Positions 22,592 through 31,993 of a DNA stretch of 64,000 bases are shown here, in pieces. Each line of letters starts with the position of its first letter. Positions within the stretch are counted from its first letter, which is position 1. A model generated the notes under the pieces. It had not been told where the DNA came from, ran no database searches, and was given only the letters and a program-made list of their open reading frames with translations. The stretch lies in NCBI GenBank assembly GCA_020466095.1, contig CM035807.1, forward strand, positions 105,886,227-105,950,226, read 5' to 3'. The DNA is from Chlorops oryzae (taxonomy: Eukaryota; Arthropoda; Insecta; Diptera; Chloropidae). The position numbers were made by a program, and so were the translations under genes.

Positions 22592-23290
22592 GTGGATGGG
22601 ACAGCAGTCCCCTGGCAATCAGGCAATTTTAGCCAATTAGCCGTCCCGGCAGAAGAGTAAGAAGGAAAAAGGAAGAGGAAAAGTGATGGGAAAGGGGGCG
22701 AGAGGGGGGTTTATCTCTCAGAGAATTTTCTGGTTTGTATGAGGTAACCCAGATATTCCGTGAGGGTTAGAGAATGCACATTTTCTATGTTCAAAACGTC
22801 ACGACTCCACACTCTCATCCTGGTCCTTGAGAAAGCAGGGCAGTAGCAGAGGAAATGCTAGGCACTCTCCTCATACTCAAGACAGGAACTGCGTGTCGGG
22901 GTTGCGCAGCGATTCCAATGTTCGCCATATGACGAACACACCTTATGTGTCCCGTTATCAAGGCTTTGTCTTTAAAAAAGCACTTGATTGTTCTGCAGGT
23001 CGAAACGCCAAACCATCTTTCCTTGTGGGCAGTCGCCGCTTGGGAAACGATACAGCGCTTCAATCCTACAGAACTGGAAGCTATGATTGATTCAGGTCCC
23101 ATTCGTTCAACCTCTGATCCTTGATTTCCCAGTTCATATGCTCTCTCATTTCCTGGGACTCTACTATGTCCCGGTACCTATAGAAATTTAACTTTATTAA
23201 ATCCTGTGATATAAATAAGTCTGTTCCTGCATAGCGTAATGTTACTTCACATAGTTTTTTTTGAGATAAAAATCTTTTTTCATGCATTTC
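22592..23290 (-). mobile_element. Degenerate LINE 3' end (RNase H-type C-terminus)
   Basis: This is a 5'-truncated, frameshifted non-LTR retrotransposon on the minus strand. It comprises coding remnants (about 22711-23100, possibly to 23290), then roughly 120 bp of untranslated sequence with a C/T-rich stretch (CCCCCTCTCGCCCCCTTTCC), then the (ATC)n tail. The protein pattern fits Jockey/I-like LINEs with an RNase H region. No target-site duplication could be defined. Confidence 0.75.
22711..23100 (-). pseudogene. LINE ORF2 C-terminal remnant
   Basis: Upstream part: RWFGVSTCRTIKCFFKD then ALITGHIRCVRHMANIGIAA, matching the ...W...CRxxKxF...LxGLLTGHxxLxxHLxxMGI pattern of Jockey/I-like ORF2 ends. 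Downstream part, in another frame: CLEYEESA, a TAG where Trp is expected, then HFLCYCPAFSRTRMRVW and LGYLIQTRKFSER with TAA at 22711-22713. The Cys/His spacing (CxEYEESAxHFLCxCPA) is the conserved tail motif of these proteins. At least one frameshift lies near 22895-22910. The copy is dead. Confidence 0.8.
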
Positions 23291-23449
23291 TGTAGTGTAG
23301 TCTCACTGTCGGAACAATAAGAAAACTCGTCATGAAAGAATCTGAATCCATGGAAGGATGTTTTTGGTTTTGATTAAATTGTCTGAAATATAAATTAATT
23401 TTTTCCTCAAAATTTTTCATATTTCGCATCTTTCAATCATCATTCTAAG

Positions 23450-23693
23450 CAGGGCTCGGATTTTAACGACTTTTATAAATTTAAAGCATACTTTATGGGG
23501 CAAAAATATTTTCGTACCAGCACTTTGCGAATAAGTTAAGCAAAGTTGAAATTCAAATCGCTTTTTTAATTTCAAAAAAATTAATATTGAAGTTAAAAAT
23601 CGATTTGAATCCTGACTTTAGGTGAGTTGAACAAAATTTGTGCTCCACAAAGTATGCTTTAAAATTATAAAAGTCAACAAAATCCGAGCCTTA
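23450..23693. mobile_element. 244-bp hAT MITE, copy 2, 8-bp TSD
   Basis: This is the same family as 14129-14373, with shared words CAGGGCTCGGATTTT, CTTTTATAAAT, AAGCATACTT and AAAGTCAACAAAATCCGAGC. It is flanked by a perfect 8-bp duplication ATTCTAAG (23442-23449 and 23694-23701). The last three bases of the right end are TTA in place of CTG, a terminus mutation that probably immobilised this copy. The two copies share one orientation as judged by their unpaired centres. Confidence 0.92.
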
Positions 23694-23701
23694 ATTCTAA
23701 G

Positions 23702-26700
23702 TTTATTGATATCTGAGAATTGCTCTAAAAACATTTTCTTTCAAGGACAATGACAAGGTGTAAAGTAAAATTAATGCATTAACCCTATGTATAAATACAT
23801 TTGACTCTATATGCACAAGCGAAAAGTGCCATTTAATTGAGTATATTTAATGTTGGGACTTCATTTAATTTTGAAATTTCCTTGAAAGGATGAAAATCGC
23901 TTCTCAATTTTCATTGAATATTTATTAACTTAAGAAACGTGCGAACAACGTTAAGGCTTTTAATGTTGCTCGCAAAATTTCATGACCGCAAATTTCATTT
24001 TGCTGCCACCAACTTTCATTCAATGCTTTTAGAGTTTTTAATGCTCAATTACTGAAGCAAGTGAGTATGTTGTTGCACAGAAGAGACGGGGAAGAGGAAA
24101 AAAATATTATTTTCAAAGTTGCAGTCGGTACGTACTCTGCAGTTGAGTTCTTGCTATGCGAAAAGAAGTGACACATTTAAAAGGATTTTGACACTAGAAA
24201 TACAATGATAGGAAACGGGAGCGGGCGAACGGACGAACATTTAATGTTGTGCTACATCAGCACCAGAATCACCATCATCGTCATCATCATCATTATTATT
24301 ATTATTATTTGCATACACATCGTCGAAGTCAGCGTCAGAATGGCAGCGAGAAATCAGAGTTGCAGTCAGCGCACATTTCACATCAACCAAGCAACGAACC
24401 TATATGACAGCAATTTGGGGAAGTTTCCGCAACAGCAGACAAGCGTGCAGCGACATGCACATTTTCGTCTTACACTGTGAGCGTCACAGTGTCAGTTCTT
24501 CAATAAGGAGTGCGCTGATTACGACGCTTTGCGATAAGGAAACACATTAAATACAGGTGAAATAGCATGCCCTTTTTCGTGAACGTTCGTGAACGTACAT
24601 TCTCACATTCATACATTCATACACACATAAGACGACTTTAGACACCAAAGGATTCACTTACTGGCAAATAAGTATGCCCATAAAGGATTCTTGTTATTGC
24701 ACATATACATACGGATGTACTACCTTTATATGTATGAATGAATGGGTGAGCAAAAAGCGACAGCTTTCCTGACGAAAGTGTGACAGAAATGATTGCCGCA
24801 GGCGTTTCCAATCTGCCGTCCTAGCTGCGCAGACGGCATGACGCTAGATGAGGTCTTCAACGAACTGAACCGAAATGCATTTAAATCTCCATCGTTAATT
24901 GCAGTCGAGCATTTATCTTAATTAAGAGTTTCCGTCCCGCCGACGCGTACGTCCTCCGTCCGTCCGTCCGTGTGCCAGTCGGTGTTTCCGTCTGTTAATT
25001 TGAGGTGCATTTCAAGTGGAGATACCATCGAGAATTCTCCGATTCGCAATCTGTGCACGTGTCTGACGCATTGCAGAGCTTTATGTCATTCATTTTTGAA
25101 AAGCTCAAAGTATTTATTTGTTTGTCCTGGGAATGCAAAATCAGCGCCACTGCGTCAGTCTTGCATAGTTTAGTAGGCACGATTCATTTAATCACAGCGA
25201 GACCGAAGAACTCGGTGATGCTTTGCAAAGGAGCACGGCTTTGTTGGCTCCTCTTTTTTTTTCACACCCCCGTGGGTGGTTGAACGATGGTGTCGCCGTG
25301 GGCTCTTTAAGCTCGATTTAGATTTTTTATTATTATTTTTCCAGTGATGCATGATGAATGGAAATCGAACTGCTAAAGCAAGGGTTGTATGAATAGGTAC
25401 ACCTGTTCAAATCTCCGCTCACATTGTCAATAAGCTGCAAATCATCACATTTTTCTCTAAGTAAAAAAAAAAAAATAATATGATCAGCCACATCCAAACC
25501 TCCCCACATTCCTTAGTTATTAGAAAATAAAACATACATATATAAGAAAAAAAAAACGAAGAATATTCCGATTGAATTTTTTCGAGGAGAAAAATTTTTG
25601 TGGCGTCTTCGTTGGCAGCTGCCTTTTATTTGTTTCTTCCAATTACGCAGGAAATTTCTTTAATACACGATTGCTTCATACCGTCGAGCTTTAAATTATT
25701 GAGAGAAAATTGTATTTCCTGCTACGATTTTTTCGATACCCCTGCTGAGATGGTGTCATGAACACATATACATACCTACCTACATACCTACCTGCCAGCC
25801 TACTTGCTCATTGAGCCGTAAGGTATCTAGACTTGGTGCTTTCGCCTCATCGCCATAACTGCCATATCTTGCCGTAATAGCTCACATCCGTTGCAGATTC
25901 CTTGCAGGATTATGTGCGTCTTCTCAGTACCTCTTCGTTGAATGTATGTGTATGTGTGCGTGTGTGTGTGTGTGTGGGTTTTGAGCGGTTTTGCGTCTAG
26001 AATTTTCGTTGGTATTGCTTTATGGAGCTGATTTTTTCCTATCCTCTCTTTCTCAATTCTCATATCGCTATCGCACACATCCAGCCCAATAGAGACAACC
26101 AGCCAGTCGGCCAGCCAGCCAGCGGCCAGCCAGCCAGTCATCAGCCAGCCAACCAGTCATTCAGCCAGTGGAAGAACAGTCTCCCAACTAGCTTGCCGTT
26201 TATAGCCTTTTAGCCAACTTACTAACCAACAGTCCCGTAAGCCTCGACAGCCTCGGCAGCCTGCGTCGTCAAGTCAAGCACGCTCAAAGGCAGACATTCA
26301 GTCAGCCGTACTTGCGGTTGTACCTAAATGAGATGTTAACTTGACTTGCTTAAGCTCGTAAAATATTTTCTAATGAGATTATGTGGGGATATTTTTCTAT
26401 GTTTTGTTCTTTTTCGTCCTCTCTGATATTTTTGCTCGGCTTTCACATGTTATTGGAAAAATCATTGAAGTTTGTTTGCTGTTTGTGCTGCCCGATTTGA
26501 GTCTGTATGTTCATATGTGTATGTATGCGCGTCGCTCTCATCTGAAGGTGATGCACAATTGTTTTTATATTGACTTTTTTCTTTTCCTCTTCTTTTATTT
26601 TTCTTTATTTTTCTAATTTTTTTTTATTTTTTTTTTTTTTTTGTATTTTTGTGCTGTTCTTTTTTCATTACGTTTTTATTGCTATTATTAGGGAAATTGG

Positions 26701-27440
26701 AAAACGAACGTGTGTAATCGAATTCCTTTAGCGGATTTTTCATTAATTTCATTCAAATATCAAATGAACTGAAATTGTTTTTTAGTCGAAAATTGCAAAA
26801 TCAATATTTTTACATCGTTCGTGGGTGAAAATTTTCCCATTCGGAATTGGAATTGGAATTGAAATCGAAATTTGCATTTATTTCAGTTTGCTGTGCAAAA
26901 GCGAAAATTAATTTTGTGTAAAATTGCAGATTTTCGATTCGAATTAGAAGCATTAAATTAGGTTGAAAGAAATTTCGAATCTATGTAATTTTTGATCGCG
27001 CCAAAAAAAAAAAAAAAAAAAAAATCGAAAATAATAGGCAGATAAGCTGTGAATTATTTGATTGCTTTTCTACCTTTCATTATTTACATTGTATCTAGGA
27101 ATAGAGGTATTCACAAGCTGTGGGGATGATTTGCCAATAAGCAGTCCTCCAGCCTTCAGTGGAAACATGCCATATTGTTAGTTTTGGCAGGCACGTTAAA
27201 GATCTTTAAATATGTCAGAAAATTGATATGTGTCAGATTGGTGGCTGTTATCAGTTCACGTGAATATTGCTGCAGGGTTAAGGGCAGCAAACCCGTAAAA
27301 TCAAGATAATTTTTTTTTAGTGGTACCTACAAACTAGGGCCCATGAAAAAGTGCTTAAATAATGATCAAAAATGCTTTAAAACAGTCAAAAAGTCCGGTG
27401 AAGTATCCAAGCTGACTCCTCGGAAATATATGCTTAGAGT
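23702..27440. other. Noncoding DNA with simple repeats
   Basis: No gene is supported. Contents: a compound ATC/ATT run at about 24272-24310, GTCC repeats at 24955-24973, an A run at 25465-25477, a (GT)n run at about 25944-25976, the CCAG array described separately, T runs at 26627-26642 and an A run at 27003-27024. A short (GGAATT)n run lies near 26842-26861. Confidence 0.55.
26099..26170. repeat. (CCAG)n imperfect tetranucleotide array
   Basis: About 70 bp of CCAGCCAG / CCAGTCAG units, for example GGCCAGCCAGCCAGCGGCC. The Pro/Gln/Ala-rich frame through it (26022-26213) has no family match and is treated as a repeat artefact. Confidence 0.8.
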
Positions 27441-27812
27441 CTTCGATTAACCCTTCACAGCTAACGTGGTCTTTTTTGAACAATATGACTGACAGACATG
27501 ATTTCGTTCTTGACATTCCTGACTGGAATTTTGTGGCCTTATTTCTTATAAGAAAAAGCAAAAAATTCCCAAACCAAAAAAAAAAAAATAAAATAAAAAT
27601 AAAAAATTCCCTAACCAAAAAAAAAAAAAAAAAAAAATAAAAAAAAAAAAAAAAAAAAAATTAAAAAAAATAATAAAATTAAAAAAAAAATAAATAAAAA
27701 TAAAAAAAGGATAAACATTTGAAACAAAATAAATTTTTTTAAGAGCACAAAAGGATAGTAACTTCGGATCTTACAAACACACTCAAGATTTTCTGATTTT
27801 CGATGTCTGTCG
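27441..27812 (+). repeat. Unclassified interspersed repeat R2, copy 1
   Basis: It aligns with 54761-55030 in the same orientation. Landmarks are AGCTAACGTGGTCTT, TCTTATAAGA, AAACATTTGAAA (copy 2 AAGCATTTGAAA), AAGAGCAC and AAATTTTCTG-type sequence near the right edge. Copy 1 has an A-rich block at 27578-27710 that is almost absent from copy 2, and a SINE-like insertion to the right of 27823. Confidence 0.7.
27578..27710. repeat. Expanded A-rich tract inside a repeat copy
   Basis: About 130 bp of nearly pure A with scattered T. In the paralogous copy at about 54893-54910 the same place is occupied by only a short AAAAAGGGGAAA. It contains a partial duplication (AATTCCCAAACCAAAA and AATTCCCTAACCAAAA). 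This is best explained as local expansion by slippage, or as the poly-A tail of an otherwise lost insert. Confidence 0.75.
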
Positions 27813-27823
27813 GACTACGCCAT

Positions 27824-28023
27824 GACGTCCTCTGTGCCGTGCTGATATGCCAGCTTACAAAGCCAGAGGCTCTGAGTTCAACACCCAGCTGAGGTCGTGG
27901 TTGTTTGTATGGTTTTTTCTGTGTCTGTGTTTTCTCATTACCCGTGGTATCACAACGGGCCCATGTGAAGCCTAAGTGTGTCCCCCTTCATAGCAGACAC
28001 ACGAACCTAATCTAACCTAACCA
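27824..28023 (+). mobile_element. SINE-like insertion with 11-bp TSD
   Basis: A 200-bp segment is flanked by GACTACGCCAT (27813-27823) and GACTACACCAT (28024-28034), an 11-bp direct repeat with one mismatch. It interrupts repeat R2. The head has a weak B-box-like GAGTTCAACACCC after a cysteine-rich-looking GC segment, consistent with tRNA-derived ancestry. The tail is CCTAATCTAACCTAACC, a short pentamer repeat rather than poly-A. No protein frame exists. Family assignment needs comparison with other copies. Confidence 0.65.
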
Positions 28024-28034
28024 GACTACACCAT

Positions 28035-30630
28035 CAAGTGCAGAGGGTTACTGCTTTGAGACTCATTAAAATAATTGTTTTTCGAGAAGAAGTCTTTTGT
28101 TGATTAAAATTCAAAATTCAATGCAAGAAAATGCATTTAAATATGCCTACATATATAGGTTCTGTCAAGGATCTTGTTTTTGCATATGTGTTTTTGAAGC
28201 TTCCTATAGAAAAAAAGCTTTGCAAAGGTCAAACCTCAAAGGACTTACTTAATACACAATCGTTAAAGGTTTTCACACCTTCAATGGGAAGTTAAAGTTT
28301 TCGCACCAAGTGCCGGCGTGAATTAAATGCACTTTAATCAATTAAACTCCTTTGCCACAGCGGGCGGGAGTAAATTTATGAAACCATAATCCTTGCCCCG
28401 TAGAATGACACAAAAATTTGTAAGGAAAAACTCATTAAATTCAATGGCATGCCGCAAAGCCGAAACTTTTTGACAGAATGTGGTTCTAATCGAAGAAAGG
28501 ATAAATCATGATTTTGATTGATGCGGGTCGCACTCTCGCAACGTACAATGTAGGCCATTTATTAATAATAATTTAATAATAATTTCCGCAATATTTTAGG
28601 AAAACTCCAACGACTTTTAAAATTGATTCTCACATCGATTGCACTCGACGCCGTAAACCGATCAAAAGGTATTTACATTAATAGGTATTCCGAAAATCTT
28701 TTCCTTAAACCGTTGTTAATAGGCACGGGAAGGGCGCGAATGTCTGCTCCTTTGGCATTGCCTTCGTTTCACCTTTTCGACCTTAAACTTTTCTGAGAAA
28801 AAAAATTTTTTTTTTATTTTTTTTTTTAAGGTAGCTTTTATACATGCATAAATATTCTTATTCATTTGACTTGAGAGTTCGCGGGAAGAATGAATGCCGG
28901 GAGTGTGTTTATACAAATGGAATTTGTCCCGAAAAGAGCAAAGAGCGCCAAACTTCCTATGGAACTCGCCATGAATTTCAATTGTGACAAATTAGCCGAG
29001 CTATTGTAACGTTAAAGGACGGCATTTTGCGTGTGCACAAGTTGAAAATTATAGCGATTTATTTTTTCCCCTTAGGTTTTTCATTCAACGTGTCAATGTG
29101 TGTGTGTGTGTGTGCGAGCGTGTGTTTGTGTGTGTGTCGCTGGGAGGGTTACAATGAGGCAATGTTAACTAATTCGGAGACCACAGTAATAAACTGGAGG
29201 GGGAGAAAACAACAAAACAAAAAATAAAGGGGACAAATCACGATAAAATGTTGGGCGCACACACACGCGCAATCATGTAGTTACACACAAACATGTAAAG
29301 AAAAATGGCGCCCTCCTATTTAAGACACCCGTTTTGCTGAAATCGAGGTTTTACACTGTGCTTTGATTCCATGCAAAGGGACATTATTTTGCCTTCCTTT
29401 CTCATCCCATTGCTCGCTGTTGTATGCGCGTGTTGCGTATTCCCTCGTCTTTGGGTGTCCCTTGTTTGGCATTCGAAAACTTTTTCAACTACAAAGAGAG
29501 AATTTTTACTTTAATTTTTGGATAATTTTCCTTTGTGTGCTTTGCTTCACGTTGACTGCGGACAATGAAAACGGGTATTGCGTTGATGCGTCGGCTACAT
29601 TGGAGGCCACGCCAGAAAGGGTTCCCAAATAAGGAAATCCTGATCTTTGCCATATAAATGTACCAACATATATTCTTCGATAACTGGTATAAGGAAAAGC
29701 GAAAAACAAAAAGAAAGCAGTGCCGAGCATTGAGGCTGCCCAGGGAACTCTTTCTTCTTCTTTTGTCATGATGTATCGTTGCCGCTGTTGCTGTCATGTT
29801 GCTGTTATTCATTCGGTTGCGTGGTTTTGTTGTAATTTGTGTTATATATTCGCGCTTTGGGATTTAACGCTGAAACAGCACATCATGTGAATGACAACGC
29901 GCCTACACGTCACAAATTTCCATCATCAAACTCAAACGAAAAGAAGAAAAAGTACCAAAAAAAAAGTACAAAAAAAAAAACTCAAAATCAAAATAAATAA
30001 ATGCAAAAAGAAAGAACGAAAACGAATTGAATTCGAATTATGTAAATGTTTGTAAATTACAGAAAACGAAGGATAGAACAAAAAGTTTACATGACCGAAT
30101 AAAAGAAGGGAATGCTGAATGTACCTTCAGCAATCAAACGCAAATATGTATCGCAAGAGAATTTGATTCTTCACTTGAACTTGACTGCGTCATGACATTG
30201 CCATACATCGGTTTGAAGTGCGGTTTCATCTGCCATTGGAACGTGAAAACTTTTTCGCGTTTTCGAGAAATGCAAAAAATAAAATAAAATAAAATGAAAA
30301 AAAAAAGGAAAAAACTCCCTCCATTCCGTGCATGCACAACGTTGAGTTTAGGAGTCTTCTTCGAATCCGATTTAAACTTTTTAGCTGCTTACGACGATTT
30401 AACATTTAAGCGGTAAAATGCGATAAAGGTTTTAAAATTTTAAGGCTTCTCATTTGAGATGAAATTCTCCCATCCGGGTATATTCTGGATTTCGATCCGA
30501 TTCGAATTGGAGAAAGAGGTGTTCCAGCTTTCGATTTCGATTCAAAATCATCCGATTTGAGTTCGACAGGTAGTCATTCATTGGAAGTCATTATTTAAGA
30601 ACAGTTTTAGGTTTTTCTTTTAAAAACTGA
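28035..30630. other. Noncoding DNA, nothing recognised beyond simple repeats
   Basis: No gene is supported. There are A/T runs at 28799-28827, a GT-rich stretch at 29096-29138, and AAAAAGTAC repeats near 29950-29980. A degenerate (TTTCGAT)n patch lies at 30485-30575. Confidence 0.5.
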
Positions 30631-30638
30631 CTAAAATC

Positions 30639-30969
30639 CAGTGTTGCCAGTTTAGGGGTTTTTGCCACTAGATTTAGTGGTTTTTCCTACTTTTAGGGGG
30701 CCGTTTAGGGGAAACAAATTTTTACGGTCATGTTTAGGGGGAACAAATTTTCCTAGGAGAATTTTAGGGGCTTATGATATGTAAATATACGTATGTATAA
30801 ACAAATGATGTGCGAAGCTTATAGTGTTTGATACAGAAAATCTGTCAAATTTGTTGTTGTTCTTTCCAAATTACTTTTTTTCATTTCGAATATTGTACTT
30901 TTTAGGGGGCACATTTCGAATCTGGGGGAGTTAAGGAGTAGTTTTAGGGGGAGCTACCTGGCAAGACTG
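30639..30969. mobile_element. 331-bp hAT MITE with TTTAGGGG words, 8-bp TSD
   Basis: The ends CAGTGTTGCCAG and CTGGCAAGACTG form a 12-bp inverted repeat with one mismatch, flanked by a perfect 8-bp TSD CTAAAATC (30631-30638 and 30970-30977). This is the hAT signature. Seven copies of TTTAGGGG, all on the plus strand, lie at about 30651, 30692, 30704, 30732, 30763, 30901 and 30943, most of them subterminal. They may be transposase-binding sites. There is no coding capacity. Confidence 0.9.
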
Positions 30970-31561
30970 CTAAAATCGAACTATCAACGTTTTCTCTTTA
31001 TTAAACGACCAAAAAAGTTAAAGTTTTCAAAAATTTTACAGGAAAAAATTAAAATTTTCATGTACAAACCGAAAAGGATTTGGATTCAACTCGAAATTAA
31101 ATTCATTTTGAAAAAAGGTACTGCCATTAATTGCCAATTGGCGAATCGTAATTTCGAAAAAGTTTTTCTTACTTTTAATTAAATTTTTTCCAATTAATTG
31201 AAGAATATTATATCTATTGATAAAAATTTATTGAGAAATTCCCAGCAAACATTTGACGCCCAAAATGAGTCATTTATGAATCCTTACTCAGAGTGTAAGC
31301 CGTCAAAATGAGCTCATTAAGGAGTCTAAAATGGACGTGCTTCTTTTCTTGCGAAGGTCGTCCCATATGAGTCCGAAATTATAGGCACACTGAAGGAGAA
31401 CATATAAGATTCAATTATATGACTTCTTCCGCACTAAAATCTGACTTTTATTTCCTTCTAAATATGAGCCATATATGACTCGTTCCGCACTCATGTTTAT
31501 AAGTTTAAAAAGACTCAAAAATATTGGTTGATAGTTATTTCGGATTTTACGTCTTTATAAT

Positions 31562-31741
31562 GGGCAATTCCATGAATACGGTCCCACCCGTGACACTCAT
31601 TTTAGCTCATAATAATTGAAAAAAAGGCGTGATTCTCAAGGATCTAAAATTTCTAAAACGTTTAACAATCGTTAGGCACTGGAAATATACAATTTGTGCT
31701 CAGAATGGCTGTCGCGGGTGTCATATCTAGTGAAATTGCCC
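31562..31741. mobile_element. 180-bp MITE with 4-bp TSD (TAAT), nested
   Basis: It starts GGGCAATTCCATGAATAC, followed by GGTCCCACCCGTGACA, and ends with GAAATTGCCC. TAAT flanks it on both sides (31558-31561 and 31742-31745). It is the same family as 45302-45505, and its ends resemble those of the 1.5-kb element at 5401-6909. It lies inside an older MITE. Confidence 0.85.
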
Positions 31742-31775
31742 TAATATCAAATTGTTTATTACCAAATCTTTATTT

Positions 31776-31855
31776 CTCGCTCCTGTGTGGGATTTGAACC
31801 TCGAAACTCTCGCTTTCTAGTCATGTGCTCACCCATCGACACCGTGTTTGGCAAA
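31776..31855 (-). other. tRNA-like module inside MITE
   Basis: On the minus strand GGTTCAAATCC (31790-31800, complement) matches the Pol III B-box consensus. Upstream lie GGTGTCGATGGGTGAGCAC and ATGACTAGAAAGCGAGAG in D-arm and anticodon-arm position. The anticodon stem pairs poorly. It is about three-quarters identical by eye to the module at 1750-1827. Confidence 0.6.
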
Positions 31856-31993
31856 TCGAAATGGTTGGATTTTTTCTCTTTTATAGGCTTTAAGTCAAAT
31901 TGAATTTTAATTTAAAATTTCTTATTTGCTATAAGTATATCTCAGACTCATTTCGGACTCATGTTTCTAAGCTCTCCGAAAATATTTGCCGGG

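Larger units (their letters stand above)
31241..31993. mobile_element. MITE with CCCAGCAAACATTT termini, carrying a nested MITE
   Basis: The left end CCCAGCAAACATTT pairs with the right end AATATTTGCCGGG. The interior carries repeated ATGAGTC / GACTCAT words (for example ATGAGTCATTTATGA at the left and GACTCATTTCGGACTCATG at the right) and no transposase frame. The centre contains a tRNA-like module. Its middle resembles that of the element at 1358-2032, including CACCGTGTTTGGCAAATCGA. A different MITE (31562-31741) has inserted into it. The flanking duplication is not clear. Confidence 0.75.

Noticed and set aside
22341..22626. Poly-Asp and poly-His frames
   Set aside because: They come from the GAT/ATC array that forms the LINE tail.
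24955..24990. (GTCC)n run as another mini-me-like element
   Set aside because: None of the other landmarks of that element (GATCAGGATCG, AAGCTCCG, CCCAGC ends) occur around it.
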